From: Phlegmacium glaucopus
Lineage: Eukaryota; Basidiomycota; Agaricomycetes; Agaricales; Cortinariaceae
DNA length: 64,000 nucleotides
Assembly (NCBI GenBank): GCA_015039465.1
Contig: MU130698.1
Span: 112,317-176,316 of the forward strand
Direction: 5' to 3'
Below, in pieces: positions 45,567 through 57,125 of this stretch (within the stretch, counting starts at the first letter, position 1; every line of letters starts with the position of its first letter). The notes beneath the pieces were generated by a model. It was not told the DNA's origin. It saw only the letters and a list, made by a program, of their open reading frames with translations, and made no database searches. The translations under genes and the position numbers were made by a program.

Positions 45567-47017
45567 TTGACTCAAATGCAGACATGTGAAGTCGCTGTGA
45601 ATAAGAAACGGAGGATGATGATGCAGGTGGCGAATAACATAAAGGAAGGCTTGAATGGCTGTGCGGCGTTCTTGGAGATAGACGTTGGAGGGATAAAGAC
45701 CTATGCGCACACGTTTGTGGTGGATTCGGCACCTTATTGTCTCCTACTTGGCAGGCCGTGGCAGAAAGGGGTCAGGCTGGGAAAGATCGAAAAGGATAAT
45801 GGAGAGGTGGATGTGGTAATAAGGGGGGATGAACAGAAGGAAGCAATGAAGGAAGTAAAGAAACGAGTAGCGGCATGTGCAGCAATTTGGCCAATCGATC
45901 ATTCTCAGCCTTACAACATCATTTCATCGGTTGATACTTCAGTTATCGCAGTTGGGTTTATCCTAGCACAGCTAGACGGGGAGGGATGGCGTAGGCCAGC
46001 CAGATTTGGGTCCATTGCCTGGGACAAACGAATCGCTCGATATTCGCAAGCTAAGCTAGAGCTTTACGGTCTTTTCCGAGCATTAAACGCCACAAAACTC
46101 TGGATAATAGGAGCAAAAAAGTTAGTTGTAGAGGTGGATGCGCAGTACACCAAGGGGATGTTGAACAAACCGGGAATGCCGCGTCGATGAACAGGCGGAT
46201 TCCAGCGATCTTGTTATTCGATTTTGAATTGGTCCATGTACCAGGGGCAAAACATAAAGGTCCAGATGGGTTATCAAGGCGTCGCAAAGGAGAAACTGAG
46301 GATTTAGAGGGAGAGGAAGAGGTGGAAGATTGGATAGATGAAGTACTGGGTTGTGGAGTTTGGATGGCCGGTGTAAGGGAACAAAGTGGAAGTGTTAAAG
46401 TTTTGAACACGGGTAGGACCTTGGAAGGCGACGAGGACGTCTCGATGAAAAAGAAAGGGGGAGAGGAAGGGTTTGACAGCTACTTGATGAGACAAGGAGA
46501 CAAGGAGACTAGGAGGGACGAAGAGCTAGGAAAAGTCAGAAAATTCCTGGAAACATTGAAGATTCCCGAAGGACTTACGGGGAAAGGGGAGAAAGCATTT
46601 ATCAAGCAGGCAGGAAGGTACTTTGTGAGCGGAGGAAGATTCTGGAGAAAGGATCATGGGGGACGACACCAACAGGTGGTTACAACCAAACAAGAATGTT
46701 ATCAATTGATTATCGGAGCACATGACCGATTAGGGCACAAGGGATTCTACGCAACGCACCGCACTCTGACAGACTGTTTTTGGTGGCCTAATATCAACAC
46801 AAACATCCGTTGGTTCATTACAACATGCCATCCATGTCAGATCCGTTCCTACGAAAATTTTGTCATTCCACCTACCGTCCAGAGTCCGGCCCCTCTGTTC
46901 CATAAAGCCCACGTCGATACCATGCACATGGTGTATACAATTTTTACAGCACCTGCAAATTGTAGTTGCCCCAACATGTTCAATCCACGACGGTTGTGCG
47001 CTTGCATACTCGCTTGA
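45567..47017 (+). pseudogene. Gypsy/Ty3 retrotransposon relic: protease tail, RNase H, integrase zinc finger
   Basis: The first frame (to 46190) begins inside the aspartic protease (VVDSAPYCLLLGRPWQ), passes directly to the lead of the RNase H domain (EQKEAMKEVKKRV, IISSVDTSVIAVGFILAQ, RYSQAKLELYGLFRAL) and stops at TGA 46188-46190. The whole reverse transcriptase is missing, yet the joint is in frame. A second frame from 46187 continues with RNase H end (FDFELVHVPGAKHKGPDGLSRR) and the HHCC integrase zinc finger (AHDRLGHKGFYATHRTL, TTCHPCQ), then HKAHVDTMHM, the start of the integrase core, and is cut at about 46990. No LTRs found. Confidence 0.88.
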
Positions 47018-48368
47018 CAGGGTTCTCCCTCTTGTCCGTGAGCACCAGCAAAACAGTAAGTCTCCGCCTTTAGTTGAATAGGTATATTTATGCTCAAATT
47101 TACCATCTCCAAGTTCTTGATCAACTTGAACTCCAATGTTCAAGTACCACACGACTCAGGAGGATCCTATCGAATCCGGTTCAGCCAGAGCAGTGGTGTA
47201 CCCATCGTAAGTACAAGAGATATATTAATCTGTTCAATTTGTCCACTGATCCTCTTTCTAGTAATGTCAACCCATTGATACATCACCAACCGCAATTGAC
47301 AGGTACCTTGAGTACTTGACTACTACAAACCTTTTGCAGTTGATCACAAGGCAACATCAATACTTGTATGACTGCAGCGTACGTTTTCTGCATCATATTT
47401 TGTGATTTTTAGCTTATAGTTTTCAGTTATTTGTCTGGCCTGCGTTGTCCTTTCTTTGGGTGGCCCACGTCTGTGCCCTCACTCTCGGATGTCGGAATGA
47501 CCCAAAATCTAAACGGCTCAAGATGTTTCTCAACAATGTCTGAATCTCCATCCCAGTGTCCTCCGTACAAAGACAATCTGTGGTCCTATCGAGCATACTG
47601 GAAGCTGGGAAGTATGTCTTTTCGAAGAATGAAAGTCAGGACAGCACCGTCGCGGTATTTTCTCCTCCATTTATTCATTCGTTTCCGGTTGCTGATTATT
47701 CTATTTTATTTTAAGTTCCACTTCCAGCAAACACACAACATCTGCATCCAATATAATTGGCATCAAGTCCAACGGACACCCTCAAGAATATGCAAAGTCG
47801 AGCAAAGCAGCTTTGATTCGACCTAATAGAGCTGGGTCGATTTGTAATGCAGTCAAGTGCTGGGATGATGTCAGATATGGTACGTCAATTTACTCATTTG
47901 ACCCTCTACTCGATCTGAAATTTTGCTTTCAGGTGCGATGACTCAATGCCTTCGGTTGGGGAGGTTCCTGGCCAATAACCAATACTTAATACACTAGTTT
48001 AGCTCAATGTGAAACATTGGTATTATAATTCAAAAGCCTTCCTTGTCCTTTCACGTTACAGCATTTCTTAATCATAAGTTTTTTTTGAAATTTCCGAACA
48101 CAACTGTCTGTGACTGATTATGGCAACAAACCTCTTCTTATTGAGCTCGTTGGGCTTGAACAAAATCTCCTCGCACACCCATTTACTCTCAGGATACCCA
48201 AAATCATCTGTAGGGAATAGGGCGGACAAAAGGGAAAAGAGAGGCAATACCGTGGTGAGAACGGATTCCATAAGTGGAACTTGTAACTTGAGTCTTGGAT
48301 TCCGTAGAATACAAACACTGACCGCTTCACAAATACAAACTAGGTTACTGTCCTGAACTTACCTCCCA
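47018..48368. other. Unassigned region with coding-like fragments
   Basis: Short coding-like pieces separated by intron-like sequence occur, for example at 47130-47200 (DSGGSYRIRFSQSSGVP) and 47740-47850 (NIIGIKSNGHPQEYAKSSKAA). No family recognised and no consistent gene model. Confidence 0.35.
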
Positions 48369-51300
48369 ATGCCACGTCGTCCAACATATTTGAAGAAGTC
48401 TGTAAAGCTCCAAGTTGAGAGGCTTGAGCGGAAATGTCATTATTGCAAGACCCACCAAAATAGACGGGGTTTTGATAAGCATGAAGCTTGGTGCAAGAAA
48501 ACATGGATGATCCGAAGAGAACTTCATCAGGACTTGCACACACATTCAACCACCAACCGATTTCAAGTTGAAGCAACACCCCCAGTTTCGTTAACAATAC
48601 CTTCGTCCCTCATAAATTTGGATGCCAACAATGAATTTGTGGAAGGGTCTAGCTCAATTCCTATCGAGGTTGAATATATGTCACCAGAGTTGGATCCTCA
48701 AGAGCCTCACAGTATGCTCATTCTTTCTCAAACGTCTCTTCCTGATTTTTACTCAGAATTTTACAGACTCTATTGACATGTTCGGACCTCTTTTACCACG
48801 GGAATACATTAAAATCATTCCCCACCCCCATTCTCCAAATCCAACAGCAAAAATAATTGTGCTGAATACCTTGAACTCCGAGTCAGCCTTTCATTCAGGG
48901 TGCCCGACCTATATGCCTCAGCCCGAGCCTCGCCTGTGGGCTCCATTTGAAAACCTTGCTGATTTTGAATACACGGAGACGGCTATACTGGGTTTGTTAC
49001 CCAAGTGGATCATTGACAAGCAATTAGCCGGTCTCAATTCTAATTGGGCGGAAGGAAGCCGACTTACTATCAAGAATTTCACGGAAATGGACAAGGTTCT
49101 TTCCAAGGCTCGTAAATACTTTGTTCAGGTGAGTAGAAACCAGCTACTGAGTCCATTGCTCATCTTCTGATGCCTCTATCAGTTCAAAAGTGACCGTGTC
49201 ACTGCAATTTATCTGGGTAAAGTATATGAATTCACCTTCAAATATCGAGATCCATGGGAATGGATCCTATCAGTCATCCAAGACGAGTCTCTAGCACCAA
49301 TGGCCATGTGGAATGCAGTTCGGAAGTACTACTGCTCAGGCGACTTCGAAGAACGCATTTATGATGAGCCGAACACGGCTGATACATGGTGGAATGTCGA
49401 CGTGAGCATATAAATTTCTGCCAACCTGTGGGCGTTCCTTATTTTTTCTTCTCAAGTCGGAGCTTCCAGATCAGGATATATTCCCTCATTCCTATCTTCC
49501 GCTCCATTTCTGGCTTAACAAGGGCCTGGTTACACGGCGTGTGAAGAAACATCCCATGTTATTGCGACCTGCATGGCTTCCGCGCCAGATAAGGAATGCC
49601 TCTGGGAATGGAGGTGGTGTTCTCATCGGATACATGCCCATTGTAGGTCATAAGTGCCTGTTCAAAATATATTCTCATATGAGACGGGTACAGATTGAAG
49701 ACCCATCAGATCCAACCAGCCGCTCTGCAGCAGAGAAGGAGGAGTTTGCGCACTTTAAACGAGAAGTTTATCAAAAGGTTTTAAAGAAGGTGTTCCAAAG
49801 CTTGAAGCAACGTTCGCAAAATGGTGAAGCTCATCGTTGTGCAGATGGCGTCAACCGGGTGCTTTACCCTGGTATTCTGATTGAATCACAGGACGCTGAA
49901 GAAGCAGCATATTTCTGTGGCTGTCGTGCCACATCAGCCAATCATCCATGTCCTAAATGTCTTGTCGCGCAGACAGATTTGCATAAAATCTTGGGCGATT
50001 TTGAGCTGCGTACACCACAGTCCATGAGAGCAGTTCTTACACGAGCCTCAAAGGCAAAAACCAAGACCGCAAAGGAGAAAGTTCTCAAGGATAATGGTAT
50101 GCACAACATTGAGGTAAGCCTCGGGTCCAACAGAACACCATTGATTTCTGTTCACTCCCCTAACATATAGCACTTCCTCTGGGATTTCCGATTTTCTGAT
50201 CCCTACCAAGCATATTCATATGATACTCTGCATTCAGACGACTTGGGAAAATGGGGGAAACATTTGTGGGTGTTATTGCTCAATGTTCTTGAGGAAAATG
50301 GTGCGAAAGGAAAAGTTACACAAAGGTAATTATCATAGTTTCCCCGACTAAATATCTGATATGAGTAAATTTGTCTATAGAATGGCTATTTTCCCTCGGT
50401 GGAGCAACCTGAAACACTTTAACAACGTCACTACCACTCATTTTACAGATGGGCAGGCATTCTACGACATTCTCAAGGTATGCACCAATTTTTTGGCAAG
50501 TCAGCGAGTCATTAACTTCACGCTTAGTGCATTCTGCCATGCATCGTGGATTTCCTTCCAAAAAACTCGGTCCTAGTACATTGCATCCGCGCTTATCTAC
50601 GTTTTCGAATACTTGTTGGCCTCCGGTGCATGACAGAAACTCGATTAGAGCGGCTTCAACAAGCCTTATCAGTCTACCAGAAATGCTGCGCTGTCAGTCC
50701 CACAAACCAGTCTCATTGCATGAAGCTCATAATGCTGGTTTTATTTTTAGGACGTCAGTCGGGAATGTGGAAAGTGCTTTGATTTTTTAAAGCAACATGC
50801 TGCCCATCACGTAGCTCAAGATATATGCGACAAGGGAACGGTAGACAATTTCTCAACTCGGACTGGTGAAGGATTTCAGCAAGAATCTGCGCAGGCTTTC
50901 GAACAGACAAATATGAAAGGCGCAGAGCACCAGGTATGTATATTATGACTACCTTCTAAAGGACATTTAATCAATGACTTCCGGAAGATGTGCATCATTG
51001 ATGAGAAACAGGAAGCCATTGCTAGGATACGGATGGCCATAGATAACAACATAAAGGCACATTTAAATCTCGAGTCGATGGAAGACATGACTGAAAGTGA
51101 TGTGGCATTGGATTTGGAGTCGGAAAGCTCAAAGACGTGGCGGTTGGGATCACCGGAAGGAAAGAAGATGAATGTTCGCGCCATGGCTGTCAACTTCCAA
51201 TATCGTTCTCTTGATGAAAGATTGCGAGATTTCATTGCCTGTAACATGCCCGAGGAAGCAGTTCAGATGCGCTTAGAAGATGATGTCTATGTGAGTCTAG

Positions 51301-51777
51301 AATATTGATTCTGAGTTATGGCTCAGAAGGGGTGCTATCTAACGACGCATGTAGGTGCAAAGGTATAAATGTGTCGTCCTCAAGTATCAGTCAGTGGAAG
51401 ATTGGACTGAAGGGACTGACATCATGCGATGCAATCCAAAATTTCATGGCAGGCGGCGATATGACTGTGTTATCATCCACAATGATGCACGAAAACTCAG
51501 CGTTGCTCGACTCTGCGATCTATTTCGCTGCTGGCTTCCATCTGGGAAGATAATTGATTTATCTCTCGTTCGCTGTTTCTCTTGCAGCAAATGGAAGCCT
51601 AGGACCATGTGGGATGGATGTAGAGTGCTGGATGAGGAGTCAGACACGATCTTGGTTCAGATGGACTACCTACTTCGTGGTGCTCTCGTCTGTCCAGTGA
51701 GCGAGCGAGCAAAGGAAAAGTCACACTATTTTATTGACAGTGTTGATCCTGATATTTTCCTCAGAGAGAACATCTGA
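48369..51777 (+). CDS. Plavaka-type (CACTA-like) DNA transposase, 968 aa, ten exons
   Basis: ATG 48369. Exons 48369-48711, 48767-49128, 49183-49401, 49457-50113, 50171-50325, 50381-50477, 50528-50692, 50751-50933, 50988-51290 and 51355-51777 give 969 codons with stop, all GT-AG introns. N-terminal C2H2-like finger (CHYCKTHQNRRGFDKHEAWC, residues about 22-41). Core blocks: FGPLLPREYIKIIPHPHSP, YRDPWEWILSVIQDESLAP, HFWLNKGLVTRRVKKHPM, RPAWLPRQIRNASGNGGGV, YFCGCRATSANHPCPKC (a second zinc-binding motif) and HFLWDFRFSDPY. The late part has CFSCSKWKPR. These match the fungal Plavaka family as I remember it. No disabling change found, so it may be functional. Terminal repeats were not located. Confidence 0.85.
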
Positions 51778-52085
51778 ACTAGTCAATAGAGTAGTCTTCA
51801 GTAACTGACTCTAATTTCCATGTTGTCGTTGCTCAACCATCACCAAGCTAATAGTTCGAGCAAATAAAATTGTAAGTATTATTATGTAATTAGGTTGTAC
51901 ATGTGGGAGGTATTGCCTACAGCGTTGCGTTCCACACAGATTCTGAGCTGCGCCTCCATGGTTCTTTCCATTACTATTAGGTGCGTCACTGCTATATCAA
52001 ATTGAGTTGAATCCTTGGAGACTCCACAGACTAGAAGAGATTGTCATCATGCTCCATGACCCTGCCAAATGTATAAAGAGTCAAG
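51778..52085. other. Spacer between transposase and companion gene
   Basis: 308 bases, AT-rich, with no frame of note. An ATG at about 52050 could start an upstream exon of the next gene (MLHDPAKCIKSQD). Confidence 0.35.
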
Positions 52086-52905
52086 ATGGTGAGTGATCAA
52101 CCCAAAATGAATCGCTATAACGCTCACCATAATTACATTCCGCTCTACTGCAGCCAACCCTCACAAACGCTGCCACAGGGTGATTCCGAAGTTGAACTTT
52201 CGGACTTCCCACCCATTAAAGAACGGAACAGCACACCTCCCATGTCTCCTGTTCCTGTTCATTCTCGTCCACTTCGTCCTAAGGCAGCTCCAGGAGGTTC
52301 ACAACAACTTCCTGTATCTAGCGAGGAAGAACCTCCTCGATCACAGCATCGTCGACAGCCAGGACTTGGACAAGCCAACATACTCAACATGGTTGATGCA
52401 GTTGCACCGGTACCGCATGCCAAGGTGACACCATATATTCTTTTCAGGTAGCCATGCTAATCGTGAATGTAAATTCCAGGGTGTTCGTTCTCATCCAGGA
52501 AAATCCCTGTTAAAGCACCAAGACTCTGGAATTCAGGATGCTGCTGACGAACACCCGTTGAAAAAACAGCGTCTTGCTTTGCGCGATGAAAACAACATGA
52601 AATGGGTGCGGCAAGAGATTGCTGGTGTTAAGGAGAGTCTTGAGAAGATTGCTGCCGAAGCAAGAGAGGATAGACGAGATATCAACAGTATAATTGCAAG
52701 AGCTTCTCTGCGAAATCCAACGAAAGCCGTGAACTTGTATATACCAAATCTGACGAAAGCCATGAGCCTGTACATATATACCAGATACCTAAATGTCGAA
52801 TTTTTATCAAGTCTATGCTTGCATCCTATTCACACACTGCTTACTACTGAGAGTCAACCTGCATCTGCTTGTATGCGTAGTTCTAGTTCCTTTACCTGTA
52901 TATAA
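52086..52905 (+). CDS. Companion protein of the transposon, basic with coiled coil
   Basis: ATG 52086 chosen provisionally; an upstream exon from about 52050 is possible. The exon ends at AAG near 52424 and a GT-AG intron runs to about 52480. The second exon starts GVRSHPGKSLLKHQDSG, then PLKKQRLALRDENNMKWVRQ and a charged helix (IAGVKESLEKIAAEAREDRR) that is likely a coiled coil, and ends at TAA 52903-52905. The first exon is Pro/Ser-rich with basic runs (HSRPLRPKAAP, RSQHRRQPG). It lies 0.3 kb after the transposase on the same strand, as second genes of CACTA-like elements often do. A DNA-binding or nuclear helper role is inference. Tail residues after about 52730 are repetitive and may be read-through. 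Confidence 0.55.
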
Positions 52906-53402
52906 ATTATCTATGTACTTAACAGTACTAATAAGGGATTTCGGAGATTAGCATGGGTTATACAAACTGATTACGTTCCGATATGCTCGCCCGCAGAAAC
53001 TTATTAGCGCTCGCCATATATACCAGCAGTTAGCGTGGGTTACACGACCTGATAAGGTGCTGATATGTCTGCCCGCAGAGACTGATCAGCACTTAGAAGA
53101 CCATCAGCTGCCGCAAGTGCCGATATGCTAATTGGCATTTTTCCGATACCTGTATATAAATTATCTATGTACTTAACAGTACTAATAAGGGATTTCAGAG
53201 ATTAGCATGGGTTATACAAACTGATTACATTCCGATATGCTCGCCCGCAGAAACTTATTAGCGCTCGCCATATATACCAGCAGTTAGCGTGGGTTACATG
53301 ACCTGATAAGGTGCTGATATGTCTGCCCGCAGAGACTGATCAGCACCTAGAAGACCATCAGCTGCCGCAAGTGCCGATATGCTAATTGACATTTTTCCGA
53401 CA
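52893..53402. repeat. 255-bp tandem duplication
   Basis: Copies at 52893-53147 and 53148-53402, nearly identical, starting ACCTGTATATAAATTATC. Inside, two related sub-blocks both carry GATATG-TC/GCCCGCAGA and AGCATGGGTTATAC / AGCGTGGGTTACAC. The first copy overlaps the end of the companion gene. Confidence 0.9.
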
Positions 53403-53404
53403 TT

Positions 53405-53700
53405 CGTGCTGAAAATAACGGGAAAAATGAACAGACCCGACTCTCGGTATGCCGAAATACTTTAGTGAAACTATGAGGTAAGTACTCCAACTTGAACCTA
53501 GTTTCAGCATTTTTTCCGATTTCTTATCTATTTTTTGAGCGCTGTTAAATGCGGTTTGCATCTTTAATGGCTTAATATGAATGCGGCTTTATTTAAGAAA
53601 AAAAATCTACGTTTGTGGGTGCCTTGTTCTTTTCCTGGGTGACATCTTCGTTCAGGGACGGAATCGACTGGTCTCTTGTACATCTTGGGATACCAGTGAG
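53405..53700 (+). repeat. Dispersed repeat, partner of 39419-39720
   Basis: Shared order of blocks including CTCTCGGTA, GTGAAACTATGAGGTAAGTA (ATGAAACC in the partner) and ATGCGGCTTTATTTAAGAA. Diverged copies of its first part also occur near 32150 and 42740. Confidence 0.7.
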
Positions 53701-54334
53701 GAATATATTCCCCTGGATGGGTGTAGACACTTTCTTGCGCCCAACATCTGTTAAGGTTTGTATGTCTTGATACTGGCAGAATACTAGTAACATTTTTACC
53801 ACTTTGACACCCCGCTGTTTTCACCTCTCTTACCAGTTGAAGCGAATTAACACCTTTTATAAAACAGGGGCCATCCCTTATGCAGATAATGATGATCAAT
53901 GAAGAAAATTATCGATAGATAGACCTATGCCCTCAACGTCAACTGTCGAACGCCAACATCTGTCCGGGAGAAGAATCATTATATAAACCTTTGGACACCG
54001 ACGCGTAACTGTCGAGCGGCCGTATTGAAAGTCAGCCAAGCTTGACGAATATTTCTGGCAACGTGATCTGTTCAAGCTCCATATTTTCGTCTGTAGAGCG
54101 TATATCATAGTACCCCGTAACAAGCAACAAAATCCATCCAGTATCAGAGCCAACAGAGAGGCTGGCACGAGACGAAATATAGTAACGTCGAAGATATACC
54201 ACAAACGTTTCATCGCGCCATCCATTGCGAAGACGACTATTCAAAGAGCAAGTCAACATCCAGACTTTGAAACTTGTTCTCGGTAACCACTTAGAAGGAG
54301 AGGATGAAAAGAAATGTGATGAGTCAATCATGAT
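53701..54334. other. Left flank of the lectin duplication, no gene supported
   Basis: 54180-54330 matches 55845-56160 in pieces (AAACGTTTCATCGC, GATGTGATGAGTCAATCA). Minus-strand frames here have no recognised domain. Confidence 0.45.
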
Positions 54335-55015
54335 TCAACAATCAGGTACATCTCGGCTTTGAAGTTCGGCCGCGTTCCAGACCTGGTTCTCCCCATTGTT
54401 GCATGGGTAGGTCTGCACTTGCTCGCCATTACTAGTTGACGAATTTGGTACCTCGAGGCATAGATCTAAATTTGAGGTTAATCAGCATATGATACAATTG
54501 GAGTAGAAGGATTAGAAACAGCTAGTATGATAAAGTCACCATTGGTGAAATCCCACTGCTGTTGTGGTTTTTCGTTGCATTCCAAGATCACCACTTTGTT
54601 ACTGGTATCAACTGTGAAAGAAAGGACAATCAGAAATTTGCACTTGAAGTGTCAAAAAGAGATGTATTGACCGTTAATAGCATCTAAACAAAATCTCACT
54701 GATAGCTCCAGGTCTACCGATCTGACGTCCGTACGTCCCTCGGAAATCAGCCATGTTTGTGCGGCGGATCCGTCGCAATCAGACCTAAAGATATAAAGGT
54801 TAAATCCCATCAGTTATTATCGTCCTATTAACTTTTGTTCAATCAAAGTAAACCAACATCTGAACGGCTGTTCAATTCTTAAACTTGTAACCTCTCACAT
54901 CCAAACATTTCGAGGAAGCCGCAGACGTAATAGGGCCATGCCAACCTTGCGCACTGGCAGATGCGATGCTAGTGACGATGAGAGAGAGGAGAGTGGCGTG
55001 GAGCATCTTCATCAT
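54335..55015 (-). pseudogene. Secreted ricin-B-type lectin, copy 1, premature stop
   Basis: Minus strand, ATG 55015, signal peptide (MLHATLLSLIVTSIASASA). A short beta-trefoil lectin follows with the same four-exon plan as the copy at 56.2 kb. A TGA at 54874-54872 falls in exon 1 where the sister has GGA, which would end the product after about 45 residues. Downstream pieces still show AQTWLIS, RFCLDAIN, KPQQQWDFT and ENQVWNAAE, the W of each being the QxW-type trefoil core. No toxin catalytic domain is attached; it is a lectin module only. Confidence 0.8.
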
Positions 55016-55324
55016 GATGGTGAAAATTGGAATATGTAGTAACAAAGAGTGCTGCTGTGCAACAACTTTTCAATGCGTTATTTACACCGAGTCGCTCTGG
55101 TGCCAGATTAGATCGCGAGCTAACCCATTGGCAGATCAATTGGTGCAAGTCAAGAACGTTTCGGACTGGTTTTACGACACCCTATGAATTCAAGAATTGT
55201 GATTGGAAGATTAGTGAGATCTCGAAAGTCGACATACGGAGGTTTACTTGCTTACTTACATTGGCCAGTATTCTCGTCCTAACGAAGAATGAGTGTAGAC
55301 TAGAATTAAGTACGAGTGAAAGGG

Positions 55325-55600
55325 GTGTGTCACAGCGTTACACACTTCTTCTAACTGCAATCGTTCGCTCAGTGCTTCGCTCTCACTTGGTTTTCGCTCC
55401 CTCCCACCGCTCCATATAATGCAAACTCCTCTATCGCACCAATATAAATCTGACTTGAGAAGCATTTCCAACCAAAAACCAAACCTTAGCTCGCAAAATT
55501 CCCGTCCCGCCCTCGCTTACAACTTCGATTGTTATCATTGAATATTTCATCAACACATTAGTTCTAACAAGCATCAGAAATAGTTGATCTTTTGACGTAT
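55325..55600 (+). repeat. Dispersed repeat with promoter-like core, copy 2
   Basis: Same orientation and start (TGTCACAGCGTTACACACTT) as 20175-20600 and the same TATAATGCAAAC core. Inserted between the two lectin units. Confidence 0.6.
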
Positions 55601-56183
55601 ACTAGTATGCTTAGAGAACAAACTGAATACGCAAAGACAAATTCGTCACTGCTAGTTGACTGGAGAATTGGAAATTAAAGAATTTAGTTTGACGGCAAAT
55701 AGGTTAGCGTACTAAACCTCTTTTTGGCGAGTGGTTCAAGCCGGATCTTACGGTGAATAAGGACGAGGCATGATTCAATCTGACTAGATTTGATCTAGTT
55801 TTCATTGGGAATGAGACACTTGTCATATTCGTTCAGTCAACTTGACATGGCATCGAAGATATACCAAAAACGTTTCATCGCCCTATCCATTGCGAGGACG
55901 TTGACTACTCAATGCCCAAGTCCACATTCAGACCTTGAGGACATGGACTTTGATCCTATCCACATCGTCGACGTCGCCCCAAGGCCCTCAACATGGCCTT
56001 CCATAAAACATCATCTTTCTCCAAGCATTTAAATTTTTCACAGCAGGACAACTGTTCTGACAAATAAGGCAACCAGATATCTATTAAAAGGGCTTTTTAG
56101 CTCGTTCTCAATGACTACTTAGATAGAGGGAAAGCAAGAAAGGAGATGTGATGAGTCAATCAAGAATCAGGTATATCCCGGTT

Positions 56184-56850
56184 TTATTCGTACTTGCTCC
56201 AGACCTGGTTGGGGTTACCGGTGCATTGGTAGGTCTGCACTTGCTCGCTATCCTCAGTTGACGAATAAGGTACGTCGAGGCATAGATCTAAATTTGAGGT
56301 TGTTAACCAGCATATGAATAAATCGATACAATTGGAGTAGAAGGATTATAAACAGACCCGTGAGCGCCAGTGCGATAGGGCCTCTATGGGAGAAAGTCCA
56401 CTGCTGCTGTGGATTTCCGTCAGTGCATTCTCGGATCACCACTTTGTTACTGGTATCAACTGTGAAAGAAAGGATAATCAGAAATTTGCATTTGAACTGT
56501 CAAAAAGAGATGTACTGACCGTTAATAGCATCTAAACAAAATTTCGTGCCTGCCAGTCTGACTTCCGTAGTAGCGAGTCCGTTATAGTCATAAATCTGCC
56601 ATTTTTGTGCGCTGGACTCGTTGCAATCATAGCTAGAAAATAAAGATTGAATTCCATCAGTTTTAACGTGTGTTCAATCAAAGTAAACGAACATCTGAAC
56701 GGCCGTTCCATCCTGAAAGTTGCTATCTCTCACATCCAAACATTTCCAGGCAGAGTTAGATATAATATTGCCAGTCCAAACTCGCGCATTGGCAAATGCG
56801 ATGCTAGTGGCGATGAGAGAGAGAAGAGTAGCGTGGAGCATTCTCATCAT
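56184..56850 (-). CDS. Secreted ricin-B-type (beta-trefoil) lectin, 158 aa, four exons
   Basis: Minus strand, ATG 56850 (MMRMLH...). Exons 56693-56850, 56520-56632, 56358-56459 and 56184-56287 give 159 codons with stop; all introns are GT-AG. Residues 1-22 are a signal peptide. The mature part is one compact lectin domain: SAWKCLDVRD, then AQKWQIYDYNG, FCLDAIN, QQQWTFSHRG, LCLDVPYSS and NPNQVWSKYE, so the three trefoil lobes with their C-L-D-V and Q-x-W marks are present. Such proteins bind galactose- or N-acetylgalactosamine-type sugars and in mushrooms often serve defence or cell-surface roles. There is no enzymatic A-chain. Copy 1 is broken, so this is the only functional member here. Confidence 0.82.
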
Positions 56851-57125
56851 TTGGTGATAATTGGAATGTGTAGTAACACGACCGCGTTGAGGAATTGAGG
56901 ACTTGAGGGTGGTGTGCAACAACTTTTCAACATGTTATTTATACTGAGTTGCTCCGGTGCCAGATTAGATCGCGAGCCGACCCTTGGCACAAGTCAAGAA
57001 CATTTCGGACTGGTTTTACGACACCTATGAATTCAGAATTGTGATACGAATACTGTATTAGTGAGATCTCATAGGTCAATAATATACGGAAGTTTACTCG
57101 CTTACTTACATTGGCGAATTCGTCA

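Larger units (their letters stand above)
54180..57125. repeat. Tandem segmental duplication carrying the two lectins
   Basis: 54180-55265 and about 55845-57125 align over gene and flanks. Outside the genes they share GCGAGC-ACCC-TTGGC, CAAGTCAAGAAC-TTTCGGACTGG and GTTTACT-GCTTACTTACATTGGC. The dispersed repeat at 55325-55600 lies between them. Confidence 0.75.
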
